Source: Chara braunii (Eukaryota > Streptophyta > Charophyceae > Charales > Characeae). Taken from it: 45,671 nucleotides of DNA. Positions within the stretch are counted from its first letter, which is position 1; each line of letters opens with the position of its first letter. This document shows, one piece after another, positions 23,491 through 32,835 of this stretch. The stretch covers positions 184,348 to 230,018 of the forward strand of contig BFEA01000935.1 in the NCBI GenBank assembly GCA_003427395.1. Direction: 5' to 3'. The translations under genes and the position numbers were made by a program. The notes under the pieces are model-generated. The model was not told the origin of the DNA, did no database searches, and saw only the letters and a list, made by a program, of their open reading frames with translations.

Positions 23491-24177
23491 AGCAAGCACC
23501 ATGAACAACATACCTCAACATTGACGTTCCAGACGTCGATTCCACATCAATAGTTCGCAGGTTGATTGCGCGGCATCATACGTAGTTGTGCAAGACCACA
23601 GTTGTGGATGACACGTGTGAAACGAATGTGACGAAAGTAGTGAGCCTGGCCAGCGAAGTCCGGACCTGGGCGAACTAACACAACCCAATCGCGAACACGT
23701 GTTTCGAAGCCAGCGAGCGCAGTCATCATTCTGCGGCCAGATCACCATCATTTCTGAGATGCTCGTCGACTTTACCATCAACGCGCTCGTTGGCAAATGA
23801 TAAGCATGTGGGCGCGAGTTTAGCACAATGGCACCGCCATCGTCAATTCGTGTCGTAGTGATCATCGGCCTCCGCAAACGGACCTCATCCGGTCGTCGAC
23901 GATCACGACACGAATGACAATGGAATCCCGTCAACTGGCGGGAATCTTATGCCGCGTCGACAACGTCAAACAATTATCGCGCGATAAAGAATATCGCGCG
24001 AGCCGCATGTGCGCGCGCTATCAAAGGCTCATCATGTTTTCCCTTTTCCCACTTCACAACGGGAAGGCTATTGCGATTACCACGTGGCGACCGGGGAATA
24101 ACATGTTATTCGTTAAAATAGGACATTACACTGTGTCCTCTTTCTAACGAATTCATTTTTGGCTGCATTCCAAGCAA
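23491..24177. other. No gene seen
   Basis: Open frames on both strands lack recognisable content. There is a CGCG-rich patch near 23975-24020 (ATCGCGCGATAAAGAATATCGCGCGAG, two ATCGCGCGA words). I support nothing else. Confidence 0.45.
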
Positions 24178-25120
24178 CGTAGGCACGCCCATCCAGGGCT
24201 TAAGCACATGCAGAAGTATGCTGAGATCCGTACTTGTGAAACTTTATAAATGATATCCCAAATGAGGAAGCGTGTTCAAACCCGTACATGTTAGGCACAC
24301 CGCACGGGAACCTTGTGCAGAAGTGTGCCTGGATCTTTACTTGCTGAACTTCAAAAACGTGGCACTGCTGGGAATCCTGTGCGGAAGTGTGCTGGGATCC
24401 GTACTTATTAAACTTCATAAACGAATAACGATAGGCACGCCCATCAGGGAACCCTGTGCGAAAGTGTGCTGGGATCCTTACTTGTTGAACTTAGAAAATG
24501 TGCCGAGAATCTTGTGCCGAAGTGTGTCGGGATCCGTACTTGTTAAACTTCATAAACGAATATTGACAGGCACTCGCATGAGGGAACCCTGTGCGGAAGT
24601 GTGTTGGGATCCGTACTTGTTAAACTTCAATTCCATAATTGTGATGAGCAATGTGTCATGATTACATCCTCGTTGAATAATTATATTAGAAGACGTAGAG
24701 CTACGTAGCACCGTGTTCGCGTTCGGAGGAGAACGCGAACATGTTCGCCCGAACGCGAACAAGCGCCCAAAACCCTCCGAACGCGAACATAAAAAATATT
24801 AAAAAAAAAAAAAAAAAGTTTCTTAAAAAATTCTGAAAACAATATATGTTATGTAAAATAATAAAACAAGCAATGTTTGCCTTGGAGTCATGTTCAAATT
24901 CTCAGCCAATCATGAGTTAAAAATCAAAAACCGAAAAATAATGTTTTTTTTTTTTTTTTTTTTACGAAAAACAAATATGTTCGCAACCTGTTCGCACAAA
25001 CATGTTCACGACCTGTTCGCGCGAACGCGCAAACACGTTCGCCATGCTACGCAGACGTAGAATAGCGACAGGCACACCCATCAAGGATGTCTGTGCGATA
25101 GTGTGTCGGGAGCCACACTT
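24178..25120 (+). repeat. Array of a 22-bp motif variant within 60-107-bp units
   Basis: Seven copies of the motif in the variant AAGTGTGCTGGGATCCGTAC+TT lie in one orientation at 24214, 24321, 24385, 24462, 24520, 24597 and 25099. Most are followed by TGTTAAACTTCATAAACGA and preceded by GGCACGCCCATCAGGGAACC and CTGTGCGGA. The last unit is separated from the others by the MITE-like insertion at 24700-25052; the flanks GTGATGAGCAATGTGTCATGA (24642) and GTGATGAGCAAGGTGTCATGA (25142) also repeat. Confidence 0.85.
24700..25052. mobile_element. 353-bp MITE-like element
   Basis: The left end GCTACGTAGCACCGTG and the right end read inward GCGTAGCATGGCGAACG share a GTAGCA-containing inverted terminus. 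Flanks are the perfect 9-bp direct repeat AGACGTAGA (24691-24699 and 25053-25061). Both ends are packed with GTTCGCG/CGCGAAC words, and the core is AT-rich with an A15 and a T20 run. It encodes nothing. The 9-bp duplication fits Mutator-like elements, while the CGAAC-rich subterminal design also resembles hAT elements. Confidence 0.7.
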
Positions 25121-25807
25121 GTCAAACTTCAAGTTTGTAAATGTGATGAGCAAGGTGTCATGATTGAATCCTTGTTGGATAATACTATTTATTTCTTTTA
25201 TGCGTGAGTTGTACATGCATGGCAGTCATCTTGCCCGAGGCGGTTGTTTGGATGTTGTAGAGATTCAGACTTCTTTAGAAGTACAAACAATTTTTTTGAC
25301 ATACAATTTATTTTTCTCGGTCACGAACGCAAAATTGTCGGTTACATGTACCTCAGGTGGTCACAAGTACATGATTGTCTATGCACACAAGAGACGTGAT
25401 GTCACTGGTCTTTTACTCTTTGCATAACGGACCTCACACCCACACACTCGCCGAGATTTGTCTTGCATCCACACTCCAATTCGTCATGTCGCACCACACA
25501 CACGAATATCATTTCGAGGTGAATTATATGCACAACTTTGGATGACCTGGACACAATTTGCAACGAGGACTGCAATGCGATGAATGTAATGGCACGACAG
25601 ACGAGCCGGACCTGACAGAGATTCCGAAGGCAACACGCGACGCCAGACTGACAGTCAACATACCAAAGACAACTCAAACTCGCAACACCAAAAGAAACGA
25701 ATGTCGTTGTGAAAGCGACAGTTAAAATATGAAATATTCTGAAACAGAAGTTTGCAAATCAATCGAATCCATCAAAGACAACGGCATTCGAAGATACATG
25801 ATGCCAA
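25121..25807. other. 3' flank of the Ulp1-like gene, no gene seen
   Basis: No frame here shows recognisable protein content. The stretch follows, on the minus strand, the TAA at 25808-25810 that ends the Ulp1-like coding sequence, so it may contain its 3' untranslated region. I could not fix a polyadenylation signal. Confidence 0.4.
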
Positions 25808-26514
25808 TTATCGTTTAATATGCGGAATATTTTTACAAGAGAACCTGAAAGGCGGTCGATCGCCACGTTGCAACAGTGTCGCAAACATCAACATAAACAC
25901 CCCGCAACTAACTCCATCCTCTTATCTTGGAACTCCCTCTATAACAACATTTGTTGCTACCGACTTCCAACTCCTACACGACCGCCTATGTGATGTTTGA
26001 CATTCCAAATAGTGTAAGATCAACTCGAAAACACTAAGGTAAAAACTAGAATCGGCTACAACGCAAGAAAAAAAATCGAAAATCTCAAGAACATTATCTC
26101 TCAAGTTCACGGAAAGGAGGATCGAGTGATCGTTATCTTTGAGGACTGGAACAAAGATAATATCATATTAAAGCAGATCCACGTTTTTAGCCCATCTTTC
26201 CACCCCCCCGTGTCCTTGAAGTTGTAGTTTACTGAAGAAGAAAGAATTAAAGCTGAAGACTTGAAGGCCTGACGCGATGTCACGTATCCCATATGCGGTC
26301 ATTCCCAGTAGCGCCATGTAAAAGTTGACCACCTCATCATTCACCCTGCCGTCAGTAAGTGAGAGGGTGAGAATATCCTTCGCTGCAATTCGCAACTGAC
26401 CATCGCCGAGGGTCAAGAGTATAGGGTTAGGTGGCACCAAGCCTCGTTCCATGTCATTCAAAACCCGCAAGCTTCCAATCGCAGTCACTGCTGTTCCATG
26501 TGTCGTGGCCCGCA
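25808..26514 (-). pseudogene. Ulp1/SENP-like (C48) cysteine peptidase domain, two in-frame TAA
   Basis: Ulp1-family peptidases cut SUMO or related tags from proteins; relatives occur in several DNA transposon groups. The frame opens with an N-terminal linker, then LTLSLTDGRVNDEVVNFYMA, the family's 'W-L-D-E-V-I-N-F-Y' block with the Trp missing. FSFNSFFFSKL and GGVERWAKNVDLL follow, matching the family's FNTFFF and W-(T/A)-K-KVD block. After TAA 26168-26170 come DIIFVPV, a His in DHSILLSVN (the family has HW) and an Asp in LEIFDFFSC. After a second TAA, 25922-25924, comes the catalytic Cys block EDGVSCGVFMLMFATLLQ. That TAA replaces the codon where the oxyanion-hole Gln is expected. The start is probably an exon boundary near 26514 (GTGCAG acceptor). 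The protein cannot be made whole by standard translation. Confidence 0.82.
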
Positions 26515-26562
26515 CTGCACAACATCGAGCAAAGGATAGGGGGGGAAGTGAGAAACGGAACT

Positions 26563-26836
26563 CTAAGGATTCTCCTTCATCGCACGACGAGTAGCTAAGT
26601 ATTTCTCATACATGGCCTGACCCCTAGTCACAGATCGTGGATAGGTCCCTTTCTCTGGGGGCAGAAGGGAAAGACACTCCTCAATGGCAATGGCATGCTC
26701 CTTCTTCCCCATTTCGACATCAACCCCTGACGCCTTTAACATGTCCTTGTGTTTTGTCGTCAACCCGGGGACTGTCTGCAATATGTGTTCCGGATATTTA
26801 GAGGGCCTCCGTGTTTGAGACGACCCTACCCCTGTA
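26563..26836 (-). CDS. Linker exon upstream of the Ulp1-like domain
   Basis: On the minus strand a convincing acceptor (pyrimidine tract, then TGTACAG at about 26837) is followed by an open frame with TRRPSKYPEHILQTVPGL, HAIAIEECLSLLPPEKGTYP and RGQAMYEKYLATRRAMKENP, ending at TAG 26563-26565. The composition is protein-like and mostly helical, with no domain I know. A GTTCCG donor one base after the TAG and the GTGCAG acceptor near 26514 would join it in phase to the peptidase segment, leaving the TAG in the exon, possibly a decayed CAG. The frame upstream of the acceptor (Phe/Ser-rich) is intron read-through. Confidence 0.55.
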
Positions 26837-27455
26837 CAACAGAAGAAAGACAAAACGGAAAATGAATACACGTTTTCGAAAAAGAACCCGACGAAAGGAC
26901 AATTAAAGAACCACAAAATCTAAAAGACGCAGGACCTATGCAATTACAGAACCCCGTTATGCCATGAGAGTGCGAGAGAGAGAACTTCCGCATGAGCCAC
27001 GCTGCAAAACAAAATGACCAGTGCACTCGAGCTCGACACCCCCGCCCTTCAGCAGGGAAAACCACAACAAGTCACAGAAGCGGAAGCCAAACATCTCTGA
27101 AGTCCGGATCCCGGCGGACTTTTCCAACCCAGGGAGATGACCCAACCCCTGTACATCCGAAGGAAGAGAAAACGGAAAATGAATATACGTAATCCAAGAC
27201 GAATTCGACATAAGCGACAATTGAAGAACCACGAAATGTAGAAGACGCAAGACCTATCTAATTACAGAACCCCGTTTAGCCATGAGAGGGATAGAGAATA
27301 CTTCCGCGCAAGCCCCGCTGGAAAACAAAAGGAGCAGTGTTCGACCTCGATACCCCCACCCTTCATAAGGGAAAACCTCAACAAGCCACAAACGCGGAGG
27401 CCAAACATTTTCGAAGTCAAGATCCCGGCGGACTTTTCCCAATCGAGGCATAAAA
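26826..27455 (-). repeat. Two ~315-bp direct repeats in a putative intron
   Basis: Copy one starts near 26826 and copy two near 27141. Shared landmarks are CCCTGTACA, AAAACGGAAAATGAATA (26852 and 27169), AATTACAGAACCCCGTT, CGCTGCAAAAC/CGCTGGAAAAC, and the reverse 22-bp motif at 27100 and 27414. Read on the minus strand each copy carries a pyrimidine tract plus TGTACAGGGGT, the acceptor-like sequence used by the linker exon. Part of a third motif unit follows at about 27488. Confidence 0.85.
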
Positions 27456-27546
27456 AGAGTAACTGCATTACGCAGCGGCCTTGGCAGTGCGGATCCCGGC
27501 AGGCTAAAACCACCACTCATTCCGGAAAAGAAACACCATCCTTCCA

Positions 27547-29856
27547 TTATGTGAGGGAACGGTTCAACAAAAACACACATGTTTTTGTCTCGTATGCCCT
27601 GCACACGACCAATGACCTGGCCGACTCATAGGATGGTCGTTCACATGTACTTGGAAGTTTGAAGGAGTGGTGGTTGTAGCATGCCGGCATCAGGAACTCC
27701 CCGCATCGACAAACACTACGGTTACTGACGCGCAGACAGAGTGGCATTTGGCACTGCTTACCAGCTGGTTTGTCTCTCCGCTCCTTACTCGGTGAAGTTG
27801 GCGCGGGCAAGGCCAGCACGTCGAGAGCTCGAGTGCCGGCGACAATTTTTTTCGGGGACGTGACATCTTGTCGTCCCCGGATCTCGCCTTCTCCTCCGGT
27901 GGCGATGGTCGACGGCAGCATCGGAGAGTTCGTCGGCGAGAAAGCCACGACAGATCCCGCGGAAGGTTTGACGTCGAGAGGGTCGTCGACACCAGGCGTC
28001 GAGGACGGCTGCGCGGACATGTGGTGGTCGCCCAGGATGCCGTCGATAACTTCTTCGACGTCAATATGTACACTCGGTTTAGTCAAGCTGACTGCAACAC
28101 GAGCTTCGTTGAACCGGTGTTGAAGATCGACGACAGATGTTATTGCTTGGACCTCATAGTCATCACATTCTGCCGAAAGGCTTGTGACCACCTGTGTCTC
28201 CATATGCGGTGCCATGTCATCGTCGTCGTCGTCTTCCTCGCGATGTTCTCCGTACAGCTGCCCGAATCCGTCAGACGACTCCCCAGATCTGTCATTGTCG
28301 TCGCCGAACGTCCGTTCGTCGTCTCTAGTATCGGGTTCCCCTTTTTCCCCTTCCTTCCCTCCTAGCAACCCACCCAACTCCGTTTCTTCCCCTTCCTCTC
28401 CTTCATCCTCTTCTTCCTCCCCTTCATCCCCTCCTTCCTCCAATTCCTCCCCTTTGTCTCCTTCCTCCCCTTCCTTCTCTTTGTCCATCACCTTGCCTTC
28501 TTCCCTTGCATGCAATCCAGCCACTTCGCCCGAAACCGTGTCAAATTCCGACGAATGCCCTTCCCGCCCGCCGCACGCAGCCCCTCCCGTCGGCACCACA
28601 ATCCCTGGTTGGCCCCCCTTGCCTGAAGAAGTTCGAATCCTGGTGAACTTTGCCGTCTCCCTGTCATCGGACCCTCCACACGTACCCTCTCGCTCCGCCC
28701 GAAGCGGTTGTTGATCCCCCGCAAGCGGCGCATTCCCGTCCCTCACCGCACCGCTGTCTATTTTGGGATCACGACTCGCCACCCCCGCTCCTGACCAGCT
28801 CTGAGCGTTCGTCCTCTTTGTCCGCTCTGCAAGCATTGAAGTTCGGATCCCAGCGGACTTGAACGTTTCGACCGAGCCGGCACGGAGAGCAACCAAGGCC
28901 GCCATCACCGAGCCGGCGGATGAAGTGGGCACGTCCGCTGACTGTGCCGAGCCTTCCGGACTGGGACCGGTAGACTGCTGACGCCCGAAGGCCTCCCCCG
29001 CCACCCCGCCGCTGCCTTCCGCTGTCGTGGTGTCGTCGTGAGACCCGCCCTCCGAACCAGGCGGGACTCCTTTGCCACCCCCAACCTCGTCGCCCTCGTT
29101 CTCCCCACCGTCCGGTCCCCGGGACCCTGTACTTACATGCGTCCCACTGGGAGGGGGGATTTTCCAGTCCACCCTGCCCTTCGAGGGGCTCGTATTGAGG
29201 TCGTAGTAGTCCTCCGTCGGCTCCAACCAGCACTGGTCTTGAAGTTCGGCGAACAATCGCCCGGCTGTGGAAATGACGGACACGTCTTCGGGTGCAAAAG
29301 AGTCATTCTCGGCCCTCACTTTCTGGAGGACCGCGATTCTAGCGACGTAGAGGAAGTCAGACTTCGACCCGCAAGGGAGGGGCATCCATCCTCCGTCCGG
29401 GACAGCGACGGCCACGATCCACTCACCCTTTTGGATCGCGGGCTGGATGACTCCTGGATGCCAAATCATGTCATGGCCCCAGTCCGCCTCCGTGGAACGA
29501 CTTTGAGGCTCAGGCAGGAAGTGAATGTTGGCATCCTTCCAAGACAGATGATCGGGCGGGATGTCAGACCCGGGACGTAGTGAGCGATGGTCAGAGGCCA
29601 GAGCCTGCAGTCTCTGCAACAACTTCATCGGTGTAGTGCCAGGCGCCGGTTTCGCCATCGGTGACACGAGGGATGTCGGGCTTGTTGACGGACCTACCAA
29701 GGACGACCCTGTAGCGTGCTGCGCGGGATGTGGGTCGTACTGCAGGTCGAGGCTTTCGGTGTCGCTGCCCTCCTCGTCCGCGGTCACGTCGAACTCGATG
29801 CCGGTGGTCTCCTCGTCTTCCGTGGAGATCAAGGAGGAGTAACTGCCGAACGTCAA
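27547..29856 (-). CDS. Acidic 769-residue ORF with C-terminal Cys/His cluster
   Basis: I do not recognise a known family. Residues 1-235 contain acidic N-terminal sequence, then a compact, conserved-looking part (GEWIVAVAVPDGGWMPLPCG and FLYVARIAVLQKVRAENDSF). Residues ~235-560 are low complexity: Gly/Ser-rich, then strongly acidic (GEEEEDEGEEGEE). Residues 702-730 form a putative zinc site, C-x4-C-x8-C-x-C-x7-C-x2-HH. Two copies of the 22-bp motif are inside it (28839-28860 and 28629-28650), translated in the same phase as FKSAGIRTS and KFTRIRTS. The nominal start is TTG and the frame is open further upstream, overlapping the end of the methyltransferase-like ORF, so it is more likely an exon than a gene with its own start. 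A donor-like AGTACATG near 27651 could end it before the last ~35 residues. Confidence 0.6.
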   Translation of the reverse strand: MTFGSYSSLISTEDEETTGIEFDVTADEEGSDTESLDLQYDPHPAQHATGSSLVGPSTSPTSLVSPMAKPAPGTTPMKLLQRLQALASDHRSLRPGSDIPPDHLSWKDANIHFLPEPQSRSTEADWGHDMIWHPGVIQPAIQKGEWIVAVAVPDGGWMPLPCGSKSDFLYVARIAVLQKVRAENDSFAPEDVSVISTAGRLFAELQDQCWLEPTEDYYDLNTSPSKGRVDWKIPPPSGTHVSTGSRGPDGGENEGDEVGGGKGVPPGSEGGSHDDTTTAEGSGGVAGEAFGRQQSTGPSPEGSAQSADVPTSSAGSVMAALVALRAGSVETFKSAGIRTSMLAERTKRTNAQSWSGAGVASRDPKIDSGAVRDGNAPLAGDQQPLRAEREGTCGGSDDRETAKFTRIRTSSGKGGQPGIVVPTGGAACGGREGHSSEFDTVSGEVAGLHAREEGKVMDKEKEGEEGDKGEELEEGGDEGEEEEDEGEEGEETELGGLLGGKEGEKGEPDTRDDERTFGDDNDRSGESSDGFGQLYGEHREEDDDDDDMAPHMETQVVTSLSAECDDYEVQAITSVVDLQHRFNEARVAVSLTKPSVHIDVEEVIDGILGDHHMSAQPSSTPGVDDPLDVKPSAGSVVAFSPTNSPMLPSTIATGGEGEIRGRQDVTSPKKIVAGTRALDVLALPAPTSPSKERRDKPAGKQCQMPLCLRVSNRSVCRCGEFLMPACYNHHSFKLPSTCERPSYESARSLVVCRAYETKTCVFLLNRSLT

Positions 29857-31106
29857 CTCCTCCTCTCTGACTCCACGAAGTACAGGGACTGCAACCTCTC
29901 GAGGAAGGTCTTCGCGTTCATGAGGGAGGCGTCGTGGTAGTTGTCGAGCAACGTGAATACGTGGTCCTTGCGGCGCACATACTCGGCGTCAGTGTCTTTC
30001 TTCGGCCGCGTTTGCAGGAACAAGAAGTCGTATATCTTGTTCTGCTTCCTCGCACTCAACTTGAACCACATGTCCTTCTTGTTGTTCCACGCGCGAGCCC
30101 AAGTCTCGGTGACGACCATGAACTCGCAATTGTGGGCACCCGAATTGACCTCGCTTTTGACGAGATCAATTGTTAATTGCAAGAGCTCAGAGTTCCCTTC
30201 CATCGCGATGACGTGCCGCCCTGCCTTCAGTACTTCCCACACTAATCGCGTGTGTGGCTTCCCGAGGAAGACGACACCCTCCCCCTTCTTGGTGACGGAT
30301 TCGAGAAGATTAACGAATTGCGCGGGGTTGCGTTCCATGTCCCCGTACACATTGCCCTGACGTGCAGGCGAGGTATAAGACCAGTTGCAAGGGTTGAATG
30401 GGATGTCGGACACATCCGTTTGCGTAACCTTCTGTGGTAGCCGCACTGCAGCAGCGGCGCCTGCCGGTAGTTTCCCCTCGTAGACGACGGACGTGTTAGC
30501 GTGCAAATCGTCGCCTTTGAAGAGTATGTACATCCGGTCGTCTTCCGTGTACGAATTGTTCCCGACGGGGAAGCTTTTCTTCTGTTGACTCCTCCTCACC
30601 CACTTCCCTTCCAGCAGCTTGAAGAATGAAAGATGGTTCATGCTGGCCAGAAAGGAGAGGTTATGATGCCACGGGATGAAAACGACGAGCGTCCAATGCG
30701 ACGGACACCACGTCTGAAGTTGGGAATCCAGAGTGTCGAACGCTTGCAGTTTCCAAAGCTTCAGGTCCACCGGTTCGCACAGATTGAGGATGAACGTGTG
30801 ACTCTTTGTGGCAACCACTGCCTCCTTCACCTCCGCACTCCTTATGTCTGCCTCCAAGGGGTGGTTGCCGAATGGCGCGATGGATGTCATGTCGCCCGTG
30901 TCTTTCCATTTTATGTGCACAATGCCTTCGGCGAGTGCGATCTCGCGACTCTTCAGTCTACCGCCAGTCAACACGGACAGGACCTTATTCCTCCAGTCGA
31001 CGGACAACTTCTTGTGACCGGCCAACTTCTCCATCGCCTCGATCGATTTGTCGTCGTCGCAGCCCATGTAGGGCAGGAAGTCCTCGAACAGCGAGGAGTC
31101 AGTGAC
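29853..31106 (-). CDS. DNA N4/N6-methyltransferase-like segment, degenerate motifs
   Basis: Numbered from the ATG at 31067, residues 85-130 read HTFILNLCEPVDLKLW ... HWTLVVFIPW, in layout like methylase motif IV (D/N/S-PP-Y/W followed by a strand). The PP pair is not present, so catalysis is doubtful. Residues 175-200 (DRMYILFKGDD) resemble the strand after the target-recognition part. Residues 264-290 (GVVFLGKPHT ... GRHVIAME) resemble motif I (F-x-G-x-G-T ... GR-x-x-G-x-E) in the order IV then I typical of beta-type enzymes. The frame opens at the codon after the TAA at 31107-31109 and reads VTDSSLFEDFLPYMGC upstream of that ATG, in phase with the ParB-like ORF. The two probably form one protein. 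Alternative: an unrelated Rossmann-like fold. Confidence 0.5.
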   Translation of the reverse strand, partial: VTDSSLFEDFLPYMGCDDDKSIEAMEKLAGHKKLSVDWRNKVLSVLTGGRLKSREIALAEGIVHIKWKDTGDMTSIAPFGNHPLEADIRSAEVKEAVVATKSHTFILNLCEPVDLKLWKLQAFDTLDSQLQTWCPSHWTLVVFIPWHHNLSFLASMNHLSFFKLLEGKWVRRSQQKKSFPVGNNSYTEDDRMYILFKGDDLHANTSVVYEGKLPAGAAAAVRLPQKVTQTDVSDIPFNPCNWSYTSPARQGNVYGDMERNPAQFVNLLESVTKKGEGVVFLGKPHTRLVWEVLKAGRHVIAMEGNSELLQLTIDLVKSEVNSGAHNCEFMVVTETWARAWNNKKDMWFKLSARKQNKIYDFLFLQTRPKKDTDAEYVRRKDHVFTLLDNYHDASLMNAKTFLERLQSLYFVESERRS

Positions 31107-32531
31107 TTATTTCCTGCTCCCGTCCCACAACTCAGCATCCAAACCACGACTCTCAAACTGTCTGAAAATTGCGGACCTTGATTTCAGGAACGAGCACCTC
31201 TGGCTCCAATCCGCGTCCGGCTTTTTGTCATGCTTGAACTGGTAGTAGTTCCACAGATGCACTAGCACCCGGTCGCACTTCACCAAATGCACCATCTCCT
31301 GGACGCTCAGCTTTCCGAGCTTCGCCAACGCCAGGGAGCCGGCCTGGACCCAAACCAGCTTGCAAGCGAGCACCTTCTTCAGGACGCGGCACTTCTCGTT
31401 GTCGGTCAGCGAGTCCATCGTTTTCCAACAATGCGCGTCCTGCTCAGGCACTTGCACGAACCACTCGCCCTCCTCTTTCTCCTTTTTGCCTTTCTTTGTC
31501 GGCGGGTCCACAGGGACGTTGTACACGACCTCCTTCCTGCCCAGCTTGTCGTTGTCGATGTAGGCAACCCCAGGCTGCACGTTTTTGACTTTCTTCTTCC
31601 GCATGATCCACTTTGCGCCGTCGTGTCCGAGCAATCCGCCTGTCTCCCATTTCTCGAAAAACTCGACGGCTAGTTTCCATACGTTCTCCCCTGCCATCGC
31701 CAGCGGGAAATAGGAACGCAGGGCAGTGCCTTGTTTCCTGATGGCCTCCTCGCCCTTCTGATCTACGAGAATCCACAAGTTGTTGTGCGGTGTCATATTG
31801 AGCGCGACATTACATAATTCATGCCACTTCCGGACCTGACTCTGTTTTCCGCTGGGGTTCCCCATAACAGCACGCAGGCCACCGGCGCGCTTCCACTGCC
31901 ACCTAATGTCTCTCATTGACAGCTTCAGCTGTCGTGGGGGCGTCTTCAGGTCCTTCTTGTTGTCCTGGGAACTGACAAGGAAGTACCCTTCGAAGTCGTC
32001 ATCCGAAAAGTCGACCATTCGTGCAGGCCACCGCTCGAAATTGTATTTTCTGGCCACCTCGCTGCCGAGCAGCGACCTCGCTGCAGCCGTGTTGTGCTGC
32101 CCACACACCTCGTAGTAGTAGTATTGTCCCGCCAGCTCATCCCTCCAATCCTCTGGCCTCAGACGTTCTGCCTTGGTCCCCGGAGTCGGTTTATCAAGCC
32201 CCAACGGTACCAGCTTCAGGGTAGGTAAATCGTAAGACTGCACTTTATTTTCAAACGCCAACCGCATCACTTCTTTGATCCCTTCCACGAGCACGGGATC
32301 CAGGGACCGCTGGTTGTACAGGTCCTCCCTGTCCCCGAGGTCGACGACCTGCGCAGGGCTAATCTCAAACTCCCGCTTTGTCCGAACGCGACCCGGCGTC
32401 GACGTCGATGGGAGTCCCTGTTGTCGGTGGAGAAGACGGTCTAGACTCAGGCTGCTTCTGACTCGAAGACTGTCGTTTGGCAACCTGCCGGCCTTGCTCC
32501 CCCTCGGTCCCCTTGTGTTTCTCCCCCGCAC
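31107..32531 (-). CDS. ParB-like N-terminal domain protein
   Basis: Residues ~53-190 follow the ParB/Srx-like pattern: FEISPAQVVDL, then LDPVLVEGIKEVM (the 'P-L-V-x-x-I' helix), then YEVCGQHNTAAARSLL (the G-(E/Q)-x-R-x-x-A box, with Asn in place of Arg at residue 147), then WPARMVDFSDDDFEGYF and SSQDNKK. In bacteria and phages this domain often precedes a DNA methylase, the same order as here. Residues 200-474 are basic and helical with a KKKVKN and TKKGKKEKEE patch and no domain I know. The frame ends in TAA 31107-31109 (SRK/stop) and continues in phase. The first ~45 residues are probably not translated, since another frame (32365-32766) looks like the real upstream sequence. Confidence 0.6.
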   Translation of the reverse strand: MRGRNTRGPRGSKAGRLPNDSLRVRSSLSLDRLLHRQQGLPSTSTPGRVRTKREFEISPAQVVDLGDREDLYNQRSLDPVLVEGIKEVMRLAFENKVQSYDLPTLKLVPLGLDKPTPGTKAERLRPEDWRDELAGQYYYYEVCGQHNTAAARSLLGSEVARKYNFERWPARMVDFSDDDFEGYFLVSSQDNKKDLKTPPRQLKLSMRDIRWQWKRAGGLRAVMGNPSGKQSQVRKWHELCNVALNMTPHNNLWILVDQKGEEAIRKQGTALRSYFPLAMAGENVWKLAVEFFEKWETGGLLGHDGAKWIMRKKKVKNVQPGVAYIDNDKLGRKEVVYNVPVDPPTKKGKKEKEEGEWFVQVPEQDAHCWKTMDSLTDNEKCRVLKKVLACKLVWVQAGSLALAKLGKLSVQEMVHLVKCDRVLVHLWNYYQFKHDKKPDADWSQRCSFLKSRSAIFRQFESRGLDAELWDGSRK

Positions 32532-32766
32532 TCCTGGGGGGCTTGCTCTTTAACTTCTTCGCAGAACCGGCGAACTCGTCTGGACGATCCCCCCTCCTCT
32601 TTTGTGGAGCCCCTTGCGAGCCCAGGCCGCCTGTGGTTACCTGCTCTACACTCTGGCCCTCGCTCGCCTCCAAGTCGACCTCCGACGAGGCCTCCACCTC
32701 TCCTGCAGGTTCCGTACTCTCCCGTTGAACCGGAGCGTCAGTCTGAATCCCAGGAATAGACAACAC
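32365..32766 (-). CDS. Low-complexity N-terminal segment with NLS-like patch
   Basis: This frame reads a disordered Glu/Ser/Gly-rich protein (EPAGEVEASSEVDLEASEGQ) with a basic, nuclear-localisation-like patch (KKLKSKPPR). It ends at TPIDVDAGSRSDKAGV, overlapping in another frame the start of the ParB-like domain at about 32400. A frameshift or a small intron near 32390-32410 would connect the two. An acceptor-like GGATTCAG at about 32751 fits an exon start. Assignment to the same gene is inference. Confidence 0.4.
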   Translation of the reverse strand: MLSIPGIQTDAPVQRESTEPAGEVEASSEVDLEASEGQSVEQVTTGGLGSQGAPQKRRGDRPDEFAGSAKKLKSKPPRSAGEKHKGTEGEQGRQVAKRQSSSQKQPESRPSSPPTTGTPIDVDAGSRSDKAGV

Positions 32767-32835
32767 AGACCGCTGTCGTCGAACTGACCTCGGCTCTCGC
32801 CACGGTGCAGCTGAGTAGCAGGACCAGAACCCAGA

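Noticed and set aside
28184-28714. Ser/Pro-rich plus-strand frame
   Set aside because: It is the antisense of the acidic Glu/Asp-rich part of the 769-residue ORF.
29038-31181. Several plus-strand frames opposite the methylase-like region
   Set aside because: Antisense shadows in GC-rich coding DNA; the minus-strand frames are longer and carry the recognisable motifs.
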